Part shown: positions 1-10,300 of the stretch, piece by piece | Position numbering within the stretch: position 1 is the stretch's first letter | Layout of the letters: every line of letters begins with the position of its first letter | Origin: an uncultured Roseburia sp. | GTDB lineage: Bacteria > Bacillota > Clostridia > Lachnospirales > Lachnospiraceae | Length of the DNA: 64,000 bases | NCBI GenBank assembly: GCA_934309475.1 | Contig: CAKRDK010000002.1 | Location: 186,001-250,000, forward strand | Direction of reading: 5' to 3' | Program-made: the position numbers and the translations under genes | Notes under the pieces: generated by a model | The model's database searches: none | The model's input: only the letters and a program-made list of their open reading frames with translations | What the model was told of the DNA's origin: nothing

Positions 1-429
1 CGTTCCAAATAAAACATTGATACTCTTTCTTACCAATGAGTTACCAAAATTGTGGAATGGTCTCTTATTCTCTGTAAAGTAAGTAGAGGAAAGACGGTCT
101 CCTACTACCATGTCGGCATTGCGCTCTAACACTTTCTGAATCATCTCCGGTGCAAATTCTGCCGGATATGTGTCGTCTCCGTCTGTCATAATATAACATT
201 GTGCATCTACATCGCGGAACATTCTACGGATCACATTTCCTTTTCCCTGCTGATGCTCATAACGTACCACAGCACCTGCTTTTCTTGCAATCTCATCTGT
301 TCCGTCTGTTGAATTATTATCATATACATAAATAGTAGCTTCCGGTAATACCCTCTTAAAATCAGTAACTACTTTTTCGATTGTCTTGCTCTCATTGTAG
401 CAAGGAATCAATACAGCTATCTTGTCCAT
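1..429 (-). CDS. GT2 glycosyltransferase, DPM1/GtrB-like (3' end outside window)
   Basis: The frame reads from an ATG at 429 to the window edge, giving 143 codons without a stop, so the C-terminus is missing. It opens with a typical GT-A strand (IAVLIPCYNES), then YVYDNNSTDGT and a nucleotide/metal-binding MTDGDDTYPAE stretch. This order matches the dolichol-phosphate mannose synthase/GtrB branch of family 2, which moves a sugar from a nucleotide donor to a lipid phosphate at the inner face of the membrane. Any C-terminal membrane segments would lie outside the window. A ribosome site (AAGGAAGG) precedes the ATG. The gene follows the terminator of the upstream GT2 gene, so it is probably separately transcribed. 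The donor sugar cannot be told from the sequence. Confidence 0.85.
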   Translation of the reverse strand, partial: MDKIAVLIPCYNESKTIEKVVTDFKRVLPEATIYVYDNNSTDGTDEIARKAGAVVRYEHQQGKGNVIRRMFRDVDAQCYIMTDGDDTYPAEFAPEMIQKVLERNADMVVGDRLSSTYFTENKRPFHNFGNSLVRKSINVLFGT

Positions 430-482
430 CTTATATATCCTTCCTTTGTTCTATCTCAAATCAAACATGGTAATTTTAACAT

Positions 483-522
483 AAAAGCCTAATAAAGTCT
501 ATTCTGACTTTATTAGGCTTTT
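483..522 (-). terminator. Intrinsic terminator after the 811-aa GT2 gene
   Basis: A perfect 17-bp inverted repeat (483-499 with 506-522, loop of 6) lies just past the stop of the GT2 gene at 530. It is A-rich at one edge and T-rich at the other, so it could act on either strand. It separates this gene from the truncated GT2 gene downstream. Confidence 0.8.
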
Positions 523-529
523 ATTAATT

Positions 530-2965
530 TTATTCTTTCAATGAAAAATCTGCCTTATCCAGTGAAAGATTCGGGTTGTAGTAAGGGTCTCCCGCCTGAA
601 GCTGTTTATTCCAACGGTCAATGAATCGTGCCACCTCAGAATTAAAGCGTTCCACTTTTTCCGGTGTATCCTCTAATCCTCTCGACTTTGACTCATAATG
701 ATACAACTCTGCTGCCGGGTTATACACAACTAACTTTCCGGTCTCTCTTACTTTCATACAATAATCAATGTCGTTAAACGCCACACGGAATTCTTCCGTA
801 AGTCCTCCTACTTCACGATACAGGCTTTTCTTCGTCATCATGCAGGCAGCCGTCACTGCCGAATAATCCTGTGCACAGATGATTCTTGAAAAATAACCGT
901 TATCGTACCGGGATGACCCGATAAACGTATGACCGGCAATTCCTCCGAATCCGAGCACAACGCCCGCATGCTGTATAGTATCATCCTCATAGTAAAGCCT
1001 TGCCCCAACGATTCCGACGTCCTCACGCATACAGTAGCCTAACATTTCCGAAAGACAGTCCGGATTGATAATCTCTGTGTCATTATTTAACAACAGCAGA
1101 TATTCTCCGTTTGCATGTTCGACTCCAAAATTATTAATCTTAGAGTAATTGAACTCATCCTTATAGTACAAAACGGTGACATTTTCTTTTTTCTCAATCT
1201 CTTTGTAATAATCGAATGTCTCCTGCTCCGTACTGTTATTCTCAATGATGATGAATTCATAATTTTTATACGTTGACTTCTCTTCAATTGAGTTCATGCA
1301 CTTCTGCAAATCCTCGATATGGTCTTTATTCGGAATCAAGATGGAAATCAACGGCTGTTCCTTCCACTGATACTTCGTGCGGTACATGCCATAGAACTGC
1401 CCATGCTCTACCACAGCCGGAACACCGATTCTCTTATAATGTTCCTCTACTGCTTTTTTCCCAGCTTCAAACGCATACATCTTGCTTTCCGGATTTGCTG
1501 CCGTAGAATCAATATGACAACGCCAGTGGTATAAAATCTTTGGAATATGGTGAATGTTCTTCGCCTTCTCACAACATCTTAAAATAAAATCATGATCCTG
1601 TGCACCATCAAATTCACTGCGAAGCATTCCAACCTGGTCTACCAGTTCTTTCTTTACCACAAAAAGATGACAAATATAGTTCATACTGCACAACAAATCA
1701 ATATTGAAATCCGATTTAAAATGCGGTTCAAAATATTTTTTGCCATTCATATCCACTTTGTCTTCATCGGAATAAATCACATCAATTGACTTGTTTTCAT
1801 TCAATGCTTTTGCACATTCGTACAGCGCATTTGCCGGCATAATATCATCATGGTCTGCCAGCACGATGAAATCACCGCCTGCCATGCGGATTGCCGCATT
1901 CGTATTCTCAGAGATTCCCTTGTTTTCCGTTAAAATCTCATAGCGGATGCGGGAATCCTTTGCCGCATAGTCTTTCAAAATCGGAATGAGGGGTGACTTC
2001 TCTCCTGTGCCGTCTGCAAGGCATAATTCCCAGTTTGAATACGTCTGATTCCGAATGGAATCCACCATTTCTTTTAGGAATTTCGGTCTTGTGTTAAACA
2101 GCGGTATCACAATACTGAATTGTGGTTCGTAGGAAAAATGCTCTCCTCGCTGCGCTTCTATTTCTTCCGGCTTTATCTCGTATTTTTTTCTCCAGTAAAA
2201 ATATGCATTCTGCGTATCCTGCTTTGTAAGCTTTACCTTTGCACGGTCAAGCGTTGCGGATAATCCGTTTCTCTTAAAATAGCGCAATGCTTTCACCAAC
2301 ATATTCGGCTCTTTGTCTTCGCTCAGCACGCTCTTTCTTGTCGTCACATACTCCGCTTTATGCTCTCCGCATTTCATCACAAGACGAACGACCGCCTCTT
2401 TCGGCAGCGGCGCAATAATCTTAAATCCCGCCGTATATTCCGTCTCTGCCTCCGGGAAAACGGCAAGCACATCACGACGGTAATTTCGTCTTACTTCAAC
2501 CGGTACTTTTGTCTTTCCATCAAAAAGTTCAAACTCAACTTCACCTTCTGCAAGTGCCCAGCCGGTCAGCATCAGTGTATCGTCTACATTCTGTTCCGTC
2601 TCCACGTAATATTCCACACTGTTTTGCCGCTCTGCAAGTTTTGCCGTACTGATTTTCAATGAATCCACACGTTTTCCCTGATATTCTGTCAATATCCTTA
2701 ATTCTTTCGCCTGTTTCCACTGTTCCGGCAGCTTTACAATTCCATAAATCTCTTCACTGACATTGGCTGAGCGCGCCAGATATTTCTGTCTGACTTCTAT
2801 ACCGCGTTTATTTTTGTAGTCAATATTCAGTTTTTTATCGTCTAAGTATGCCTCAATTACTCTCCCATCCGGATTGTCATCGCGGAACCATCCGTTAAAA
2901 ATAACGGTGTCCATTTCTCTCAGGTAAAATCTGATATTTTCCAAAATAAAATTATAGTTTTCCAT
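530..2965 (-). CDS. Two-domain GT2 glycosyltransferase with N-terminal beta modules
   Basis: 811 aa, no signal peptide. Two family 2 GT-A domains are visible. The first begins near residue 282 (FSIVIPLFNTRP, then LADHDDIMP and SDEDK). The second begins near 538 (PLISILIPNKDH, then LLLNNDTEI near 630). Double GT2 proteins of this kind typically build O-antigen or rhamnan-type chains in the cytoplasm. The first ~210 residues look like two tandem copies of a small beta-sandwich module, each starting with a GW motif (NGWFRDD; TGWALAE) and holding an RR/RQxY-type strand; I do not recognise this family. The gene starts 21 bp after the autolysin stop with an AAGGAAG ribosome site, so it is probably co-transcribed with it. 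It ends at a strong hairpin. Confidence 0.88.
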   Translation of the reverse strand: MENYNFILENIRFYLREMDTVIFNGWFRDDNPDGRVIEAYLDDKKLNIDYKNKRGIEVRQKYLARSANVSEEIYGIVKLPEQWKQAKELRILTEYQGKRVDSLKISTAKLAERQNSVEYYVETEQNVDDTLMLTGWALAEGEVEFELFDGKTKVPVEVRRNYRRDVLAVFPEAETEYTAGFKIIAPLPKEAVVRLVMKCGEHKAEYVTTRKSVLSEDKEPNMLVKALRYFKRNGLSATLDRAKVKLTKQDTQNAYFYWRKKYEIKPEEIEAQRGEHFSYEPQFSIVIPLFNTRPKFLKEMVDSIRNQTYSNWELCLADGTGEKSPLIPILKDYAAKDSRIRYEILTENKGISENTNAAIRMAGGDFIVLADHDDIMPANALYECAKALNENKSIDVIYSDEDKVDMNGKKYFEPHFKSDFNIDLLCSMNYICHLFVVKKELVDQVGMLRSEFDGAQDHDFILRCCEKAKNIHHIPKILYHWRCHIDSTAANPESKMYAFEAGKKAVEEHYKRIGVPAVVEHGQFYGMYRTKYQWKEQPLISILIPNKDHIEDLQKCMNSIEEKSTYKNYEFIIIENNSTEQETFDYYKEIEKKENVTVLYYKDEFNYSKINNFGVEHANGEYLLLLNNDTEIINPDCLSEMLGYCMREDVGIVGARLYYEDDTIQHAGVVLGFGGIAGHTFIGSSRYDNGYFSRIICAQDYSAVTAACMMTKKSLYREVGGLTEEFRVAFNDIDYCMKVRETGKLVVYNPAAELYHYESKSRGLEDTPEKVERFNSEVARFIDRWNKQLQAGDPYYNPNLSLDKADFSLKE

Positions 2966-2986
2966 GATTCTTCCTTACATTCATTT

Positions 2987-5900
2987 TTACAAGCTGTTGA
3001 TAATATTTAATAATTTTGTTCCATAGCTTGCATCGGATGCCCAGCCCGTCCCATATGGGTTGTTCGGAATGGAAAGCCATTCCACATATGGTGCTGTCCC
3101 TCTTGTTACATATTTAAATCTCGTATCGACACAGGTATTGTTCAAATCTTCTGTACTTGCATATGCTTTTAAATGCTGCACCTGCGCTCTGAGTCCGGTC
3201 TGTACATTTGCATATGTCTCACCGGAAGCTCCACCTCCGACAGCTCCAAGTCCGCCAAAGTTGCACTGTTCTGCTTTCACATCTCCGCCAAACTGCAATC
3301 CGCCTGTCTCAAGGATAACCTGTGCAAACAGCACTTCCGTCTTAACACCTTCCGCTTCCGCTTCCTGTTTCAGAATGGTAAAGAATTGCTTTACGGTAGA
3401 TGCCCCTTTTGATGAGTAGACAGCCGATGGATAGGTATATCTTGCATTATAGTAATCTACCATCTCGCTGACCGTCAAATCACTGCTGCCCATAATAAGA
3501 TAGCCCACCGTCTGTGATTTCACGGAAGACCATGCCCCATATGCCTTACTTCCATCGGCAAGTTTTACATAAGCTCTGACTTTATAGTAGTAGGTATTTC
3601 CCGATGTCAGACCGCTGTGTGTGTAAGAAGTCGATGATGTCTTGATCAAAGACGTATAGGTTCCACTTTTACTGGTCGAATACGAAAGCTGGTAACCGGA
3701 AGCATTGCTTACTGTCTTCCAGCTAATGCTTACTGATCCGGCTGCTGACAAACTGATTCCACTTATAGTTCCTGATGCCAGAACAGGAACTTCCCACGCT
3801 GTGCTGTAATCTCCTCTTCCGGTGCTTGTCCCAACTATCTTGCTGGTTGCACAAATTTTATAATAATAAATAGTGCCTGCTTCCACGCTCGTATCACTAT
3901 AACTCAATGTGCTTGCCGATGTTATCGTCTTTAACTTTTTAAACGAACTATCTGTACTTTTTTTACGATATATTTTATAACCGTTTGCATTGTCTACCTT
4001 ATTCCAGCTAAGATTGACAGTTGTACTTCCACTTGTTGTAATCTCAGATATGGTGACCTTCTTCAACGTCCACGCTTTCTGCTTTGCTGAAGATGTTCCA
4101 TACTCAGTTACACTTCCACTCGTTCTATAGCCTCTTATCTTATAGTAATATGTAGTTCCCTTACTCAACCCGGTATCTGTATAGCTTACGTTTGACTTTC
4201 CTTTAACCGTAGCTATCTTTTTGTATGTTCCATTCTGGCTCGTGCTTCTATATATCTGATAGCCTGTTATATCGGAAACTTCCTGCCACTGCAAATACAA
4301 TGATGTACTAGAAACGCCCTTTATTGAGGTAACCTTAACTTTTTGGATTGTTTTTACCGAAACAGGCTTTGAATTGCCACTATAGCCTATCGTGCCATTC
4401 ACCTGATTCATTACCTCAACTTTGTAGTAATATGTAGTTCCTTCTTTTGCCGTCTTATCTGTATATTTTATTGTACTTGCACCTGTAAGTTCTGCAAGTA
4501 CCGTATAAGTTCCATCTTTGCTTGTACTTCTCTTTACTCTATAACCATATGCATCCGCATTCTTTTTCCATGTAACGATTACAGACGTAGAGTTTTGCGC
4601 CACAACAGAACTAATCGAGGTTTTTTCAATTGTCTTACCATACATTGGACTTGAATTGCCACCATATCCGATAGTTCCATTGTTATCTACCATGGTCTCA
4701 ACTTTATAGTAATACTTTTTCCCTGTTGACACATTCTTATCCTGATAGGATGTCTTACTCTCGGATTTCAGCGTTGCAATCGTCGTGTATGTTCCGTTCT
4801 TACTAGTGCTTCTCTTAACCAGATAACCATATGCACCTGATGTTTTATTCCAGGTAATTTTTAAGGTAGTAGCACTGACAGATGTAACTGTCTTAATTTT
4901 GGTCTTTGCTATGGTTTTGCCACCAAGCGGTGATGAATTGCCGCTGTAGCCTTTTGTTCCATAGGTATCATCATAAGCTTCGATTTTATAGTAGTAGGTA
5001 ACACCTGCTGCCACTTTCGTATCCTTATAGGAAAGGGTATCTGCATTTGTTATCGTCTTAACCGTAGTGTAGGTACCGTTTTGGCTTGTGCTACGCTTCA
5101 CAATATAACCGTCTGCTCCACCAACTTTTTTCCATTTAACGGTCAATGCAGACTGGCTCAGCGAAGTTATGGAACTAATAACAGGCTTCGCAATTGCCTT
5201 TCCGGATTTCGGGTCCGAATTCTTTCCTTCCCCGATGGTAGAGCCGCTTACATTGTATGCCTTAACCTTATAGGTATACTTTGTATTATTCTTTGACACT
5301 CCATCAACATAGCTAAGCACACTGCCTCCCGTTACAGTTGCTACCTGTTCAAAACTTCCGGTCGATTCATTTTTTCTGTAAACATAGTATCCGCTTGCAC
5401 CCGATACCTTTTTCCATGTAATTTGAATCTTTTTTTTGCTTTTTGAAACTACAGATGTAATAGTTGTTTTATCCAGTGCAACACCACTGACCGCCGCCGA
5501 CAGGCTTCCTACTGTTCCATTTGAAAATACAGCACATACCTTGTAATAATATTTCTTTCCAACCTTAACAGATGTATCTGTGTAAGATGTTGTTCCTGTA
5601 ACCGTTGCAAGTTCTGTATAGTCCCCGTCTTTCTCTGTCGAACGATACACCTGATAAGATGTGGCACCATCTACTGCTGACCACTTAACTTTCAGTTTTC
5701 CACCCTTTTTCGATTGTGTATAAGAAATCGTCGGCGTAGAGCTTTTCTTTACCAATCCATAATACTCTGCAATTCCTGTCGCATCTGCCACACCGAGTGC
5801 CTGTAACTTTTCGTCTGAACTCAAGAAATTGCTGGCATCACTCGCATTTGATACAAAGGCATGCTCTACAATAAGTCCCGGGATTCCTGCTTTTTTCGCT

Positions 5901-7174
5901 CTTCTGATTACACCATAGTAATCACACAAAGATCCATCATCATAGGTATCTCCTGATTCCGAGTTACGAATTTTCGTTCCACGGTTTGCAAGTCCAAGGC
6001 TGACTAACTTTGCAAGAATCTTCTCTGCAAGGTCATGTCCGATGGTTCCAACTGTTGCATTGTAATTGCTGTTTGGATAATAAACTTCTGCTCCGGAAGC
6101 CACTGAGGAACCGGAGTTAATATGTATACTGACAAATACATTTGCTCCTACACTTGTCGCATAGGCAACTCGCTCATCCAATGTCAGGTAGTTGTCTCCT
6201 GTTCTTGTCATATACACCGTAACACCCGCATAGGTCTCTAACTCTGCTTTTGCATACTGCGCAATTTTTAAATTTAAGTTTTTCTCTACAAGGCCATTTG
6301 CAGATGCTCCTCCGTCAGTTCCACCATGTCCCGGATCTAAACATACGACAAGGTTTCCCTTCACATTTTCAAGGTCTGATGCATCCTGTACACTGTCAAG
6401 AGCATCCTCTAAGGTCGTCTCTGTTGTATAAGAGCCGTCTGCTCCGATGGATACCACTTCACAGGAAATGTCTTCTTCGTCATCTTCATCCTCGTCCACA
6501 ACACTGGCATCCGGCTGTGTATCCACGCTCTGATTGACACCATACTGTGCATTGATTCCGATTTCTTCGAGGTCTAAGTCATAGCTTCCTGCTTCCGTCT
6601 CAACGTGGAGAGAAACCACTTTGTAAGCACCCGCATCTGATTCATCCTGATATGCAAGTTCAAACAACAGTGAAGTATATGATATCTCAGACGCTTCCAC
6701 CGTCTTAGTCTCTAACGTGTCTGTATTCTGGACAACCATGGATGCAGACTTCACAACCGTATTCTCATCACCAAAGTCAGCTAAAATCTTCTGCGTCCCC
6801 GGCACTTCCACATAGGGACTTCCTACTGTCAAATAATTCAGCTTCTCCTCTGTCACTTCCGCATCGTCCTCTGTCGTCTCAGCTTCCGTACTGTCCACTT
6901 CTTCTGCAGCCACAGCTTCCGTGCTGTCTACATTCTCAGTCTCCACTTCCGTACTGTCCGCTTCCTCTGTCTCAGCTTCCGTACTGTCTGCTTCCTCTGT
7001 CTCAGCTTCTGTACTGTCTACTCCTTCTGCTGCTGTCTGTCCGCTCTCATCCGTCACCTCACTTTCTGTCTCTGTTGTTGTCTCACTCTGTCCTGCATAA
7101 ACCGTAACATCCGTCGCAACCGTCGTAAACGTAACTGCTACTGCCATGCACAATGCCAAAATCCTTTTTTTCAT
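2987..7174 (-). CDS. Secreted autolysin: amidase_3, eight FnIII repeats, glucosaminidase
   Basis: 1395 aa. An N-terminal signal peptide (hydrophobic to about residue 27) is followed by a Glu/Ser/Thr spacer made of 10-aa DSTEAETEE-type repeats. An N-acetylmuramoyl-L-alanine amidase_3 domain spans about 275-475, with zinc-site motifs DPGHGG, an E in GLVEKNLN, SIHINS and IVEHAF. Eight FnIII-type repeats follow (about 480-1235; YxxYRSTSxNGTY and TYYYK motifs). The C-terminus (about 1238-1395) is a glucosaminidase/lysozyme-like domain with the probable catalytic Glu in VILETGG. The protein should cut both the stem-peptide and glycan linkages of peptidoglycan. No SLH, LysM or LPXTG anchor is visible; the FnIII repeats may hold it to the wall (inference). 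It is probably co-transcribed with the downstream GT2 gene. Its signal peptide is almost identical to that of the C1 protease encoded just upstream (7384-10509). Confidence 0.93.
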   Translation of the reverse strand: MKKRILALCMAVAVTFTTVATDVTVYAGQSETTTETESEVTDESGQTAAEGVDSTEAETEEADSTEAETEEADSTEVETENVDSTEAVAAEEVDSTEAETTEDDAEVTEEKLNYLTVGSPYVEVPGTQKILADFGDENTVVKSASMVVQNTDTLETKTVEASEISYTSLLFELAYQDESDAGAYKVVSLHVETEAGSYDLDLEEIGINAQYGVNQSVDTQPDASVVDEDEDDEEDISCEVVSIGADGSYTTETTLEDALDSVQDASDLENVKGNLVVCLDPGHGGTDGGASANGLVEKNLNLKIAQYAKAELETYAGVTVYMTRTGDNYLTLDERVAYATSVGANVFVSIHINSGSSVASGAEVYYPNSNYNATVGTIGHDLAEKILAKLVSLGLANRGTKIRNSESGDTYDDGSLCDYYGVIRRAKKAGIPGLIVEHAFVSNASDASNFLSSDEKLQALGVADATGIAEYYGLVKKSSTPTISYTQSKKGGKLKVKWSAVDGATSYQVYRSTEKDGDYTELATVTGTTSYTDTSVKVGKKYYYKVCAVFSNGTVGSLSAAVSGVALDKTTITSVVSKSKKKIQITWKKVSGASGYYVYRKNESTGSFEQVATVTGGSVLSYVDGVSKNNTKYTYKVKAYNVSGSTIGEGKNSDPKSGKAIAKPVISSITSLSQSALTVKWKKVGGADGYIVKRSTSQNGTYTTVKTITNADTLSYKDTKVAAGVTYYYKIEAYDDTYGTKGYSGNSSPLGGKTIAKTKIKTVTSVSATTLKITWNKTSGAYGYLVKRSTSKNGTYTTIATLKSESKTSYQDKNVSTGKKYYYKVETMVDNNGTIGYGGNSSPMYGKTIEKTSISSVVAQNSTSVIVTWKKNADAYGYRVKRSTSKDGTYTVLAELTGASTIKYTDKTAKEGTTYYYKVEVMNQVNGTIGYSGNSKPVSVKTIQKVKVTSIKGVSSTSLYLQWQEVSDITGYQIYRSTSQNGTYKKIATVKGKSNVSYTDTGLSKGTTYYYKIRGYRTSGSVTEYGTSSAKQKAWTLKKVTISEITTSGSTTVNLSWNKVDNANGYKIYRKKSTDSSFKKLKTITSASTLSYSDTSVEAGTIYYYKICATSKIVGTSTGRGDYSTAWEVPVLASGTISGISLSAAGSVSISWKTVSNASGYQLSYSTSKSGTYTSLIKTSSTSYTHSGLTSGNTYYYKVRAYVKLADGSKAYGAWSSVKSQTVGYLIMGSSDLTVSEMVDYYNARYTYPSAVYSSKGASTVKQFFTILKQEAEAEGVKTEVLFAQVILETGGLQFGGDVKAEQCNFGGLGAVGGGASGETYANVQTGLRAQVQHLKAYASTEDLNNTCVDTRFKYVTRGTAPYVEWLSIPNNPYGTGWASDASYGTKLLNIINSL
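6869..7021 (-). repeat. Imperfect 30-bp tandem repeat encoding the acidic spacer
   Basis: About five units encode (V/A)DSTEAETEE-like decapeptides, residues 52-102 of the autolysin. The units are similar at the DNA level, and one is a codon longer, consistent with slippage or unequal recombination changing the spacer length. Confidence 0.75.
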
Positions 7175-7235
7175 CTGTTACTGCCTTTCCTTCTCTATTC
7201 TGGTATCTTTTATTTCTCCATTTATTTCCATAGAC

Positions 7236-7241
7236 ATTATA
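7236..7241 (-). promoter_or_regulatory. Possible -10 element for the autolysin gene
   Basis: A consensus TATAAT on the minus strand lies about 60 bp upstream of the autolysin ATG. No good -35 hexamer sits at 16-18 bp, so this is only a candidate. Confidence 0.3.
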
Positions 7242-7322
7242 CTATAATCGCATAAATCCTGATAGGAATCAACCTTTTTTCTCTTAGGATTTTATGTATA
7301 TTTTCTTATTTTTTTGCCAAAT

Positions 7323-7369
7323 AAGGGCGGAGACACCCTGGTAATTTCTTCCATTCGTACTCCACCCTT
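7323..7369 (-). terminator. Weak candidate terminator after the C1 protease gene
   Basis: A 10-bp stem (7323-7332 with 7360-7369, one G-U pair) encloses a 27-nt loop 15 bp past the protease stop. The minus strand continues with ATTTGG rather than a long T-run, so activity is uncertain. It could instead be a processing hairpin. Confidence 0.35.
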
Positions 7370-7383
7370 AAACCCATACTTTT

Positions 7384-10300
7384 TTATTTCTTTTTCCACT
7401 TCGCATACAGTGTCTTATTTCCGGTTGAGCCCTTCTTAATCTGCGTTACCTTCTTCTTACAGGACTTATCACTGTACCAGCCCACAAAAGTATAACCTTT
7501 CCGTGTCGGCTTTTTCAATTTAATTGTCTCCGTTTTTACGTTGTATTTTGCTGGATTCTTGCTATTATTTTTTCCACCATTCAGCTTATAAGTAATCGTG
7601 TAGCTAACCTTTTTCCACTGTGCGTACAGCTTAACGGTCTTTCCATCTTTCGTCGTCAGTTTCGATACACTTGCGGCATTCTTGTATGTCTTGCCGGAAC
7701 CATCCGCTTTCGTGTTCCAGCCGGTAAATTTATAACCTTTTTTCTTGAATGCATTCTTCGTCAGCGTATAGGATTTCGAATATTTTAATTTCGTCATCTT
7801 CGACATACTGCCACTCGTCGAACCATTTCCCTGGAAGGATATTGTGTATTTATGCTCTGTCCACTTTGCATACACCGTGACAATTTTTCTCTTTGCTGTC
7901 AGACTCGTAATTTTATTCTTGTAGGAACTATCACTGTACCAGCCTGCAAACGTGTAACCTTTCCGCGTCGGATCTGCTAATGTATATTTCGTTCCGATAT
8001 TGTTTGCTGTAAAATAGGTCGGATTATCCGAACTATTGGTTCCGCCTTTCAGTGAATACTTAACCGGATATCTGACATATACCTTATAATATCCGCTGTA
8101 TATCGTACTTCCTGTGCCCTTATAATAAGCACTAACCCCGTAATAATAGCTTGTCTTTCCGGCATTTGCCGCTGTATCGGTATAAGTAACCGTAGTGGCA
8201 TCTTTTATTAATTTTGCGCAGTCGCCATTGCGGTACACATAATAACCGGTAACGCCATCTACCGCATCCCAGCTGATTGTCACAGAACCGTCTGAGTTTG
8301 CGATTGGAACACACTTCATTGTATTTATGTTGACCGTAACCGTACAGGTCGCCGTACAGCTTCCCACTGTCGCTGTGATGGCAGCCGTTCCATATCCGAT
8401 TGCCGTCACAACACCCTTCGATGATACTTTTGCAACCTTTGTATTGCTAGAAGACCAGGTAACCGTTTTGTCACTTGTTGTATTAGAAGGTGTATAGGAT
8501 ACCGATAACTGTAAAGAACCTCCCTTCTCTAACGATGCAGAAGTTTTCGACAACGAAATACCGGTCAGTATCTTATTATCCACTGTTATTGTTACAGATG
8601 CCGTATAACCACCGTCACTTGTCTTTGCGATGATTTTTGCGGTACCTCCTGCCACACCCGTCACAACACCATTTTGCGCTACTGTTGCAACACTTGTATT
8701 AGAACTGCTCCATGTCACATTCTGATTTGTCGCGTTTGATGGAGCAACGGTTGCTGTCACGGTTGTTGTTCCGCCAACTCCAATCGTCGTTGTATCTGCT
8801 GCTACCGAGACCCCTGTCACGGCTGTACTTCCTGACACATTATTCGTGTATGCCTTAATACGGAAGTTACCATTTCCCGATGCCCCATAATCAACCCAGC
8901 TTGTGCCACTCTTATAAAAGCTCTGGCCGGATGAAGATGATGCCATGCAGGTAATCCACGGAACTGTTGTATTATTTACCTGAGCGTTAATTTCCGCCGA
9001 ATACTCGTATGCAATAGATGGTGATTCGTCCGTTCTCTTTAATGTAACAACAACCGCATAATTATCCCCCTTATTTAAATAAATGTCCTTACTTAGAACA
9101 ACCGAATATATGCCCTGATAAGTTGTCGTCCCCGTCACCGTATCAACAAGTGTTCCACTTTCAGGATTAGATGTATTTATTAGATTCTTATAGATTTGAA
9201 TCGTATATGTCTCACTTGTTGTTCCTGTATCAAATGATACTGCTTTTAACACCTCACTAGCTCCCTGGACAGTAAAAACATTTGCGAAACTATTTGTACT
9301 ATACAGATAAGCAGTCAGTTCGCTTCCATCATACTGATAATTATTATCGTAATATTCATCACTGTCACTGCTGACAAAATCAAATGCATATGCAGCTTCG
9401 CTTAACGAGCCTTCATAATAGGACATCCAGAAATATCCATAATAACTGTAATCATCCACGCCCCAGCTGTTTCGCACCAGCCATGCTCCGTCACCTGCCG
9501 GTGTGTTGGTGAAATTCTCTTTCGGGAAATCATCGTTCCATCCAACTATAGTCACTGCATGATTCGTACTTACCGTATTCGGATTGTAGTAAGAATTATA
9601 TGTGCTGTTGTAATACTGGAATGATGATGCATTGTAGCTGATTCCGATTCCGCCAAGCTCTTTAATCAATGCCTTTGCCGCTTCCGGATTTTCTGCAATA
9701 TTGATGATATAGGCGTTTTTCATGTGTGCCACATCATCATAGGCAAGACTGGAACTCAGACCGCTTGTGGCAACGGTTGAAGCTGTCTCATACGGTGCCG
9801 TCGTCTCATCTGCTGCTCCTGTCCAACCTGCAAGCGTATACATGGCAAACATCAGGTTTCCGCCAAAATCCAAAAAACCTGTATTCGGATTCGTATATGT
9901 ATTAGAATCGCCAGTTGTTCCACCTAACGGGTCGGTGACAGAATAATTCGTAAAGTATGCAAGATGCAGTTCACTGAAATCAATCGATGATGCATCTGCC
10001 GACTCATTCTGTAAAATACTGAGTTCTGCCAGAGAAGCTGCAGAAAATGCCCAGCAGGTTCCATACGGATTCTGGTCTCTGATTGACGGCAAATTCGGTG
10101 TAATGTAAGAGGACGGCAGGCTTGACTGATATGCTTCCACATCATCTTCTGCCAGTGCCCCAATCTCTTTCTCAATCGGGAGTGAGATATAACCGTTTGA
10201 TGCATCTACGTCAATCGTTTCCACATCCTCTGTCGTACCCTCCAGCGTATCTTCTGTCACATCCTCTGTGACAGTCTCGGATACTTCTGTTTCTTCCTCT

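Noticed and set aside
430..482. Promoter for the truncated GT2 gene
   Set aside because: Only a weak TAAAAT with a poor -35 overlapping the terminator is present; not strong enough to list.
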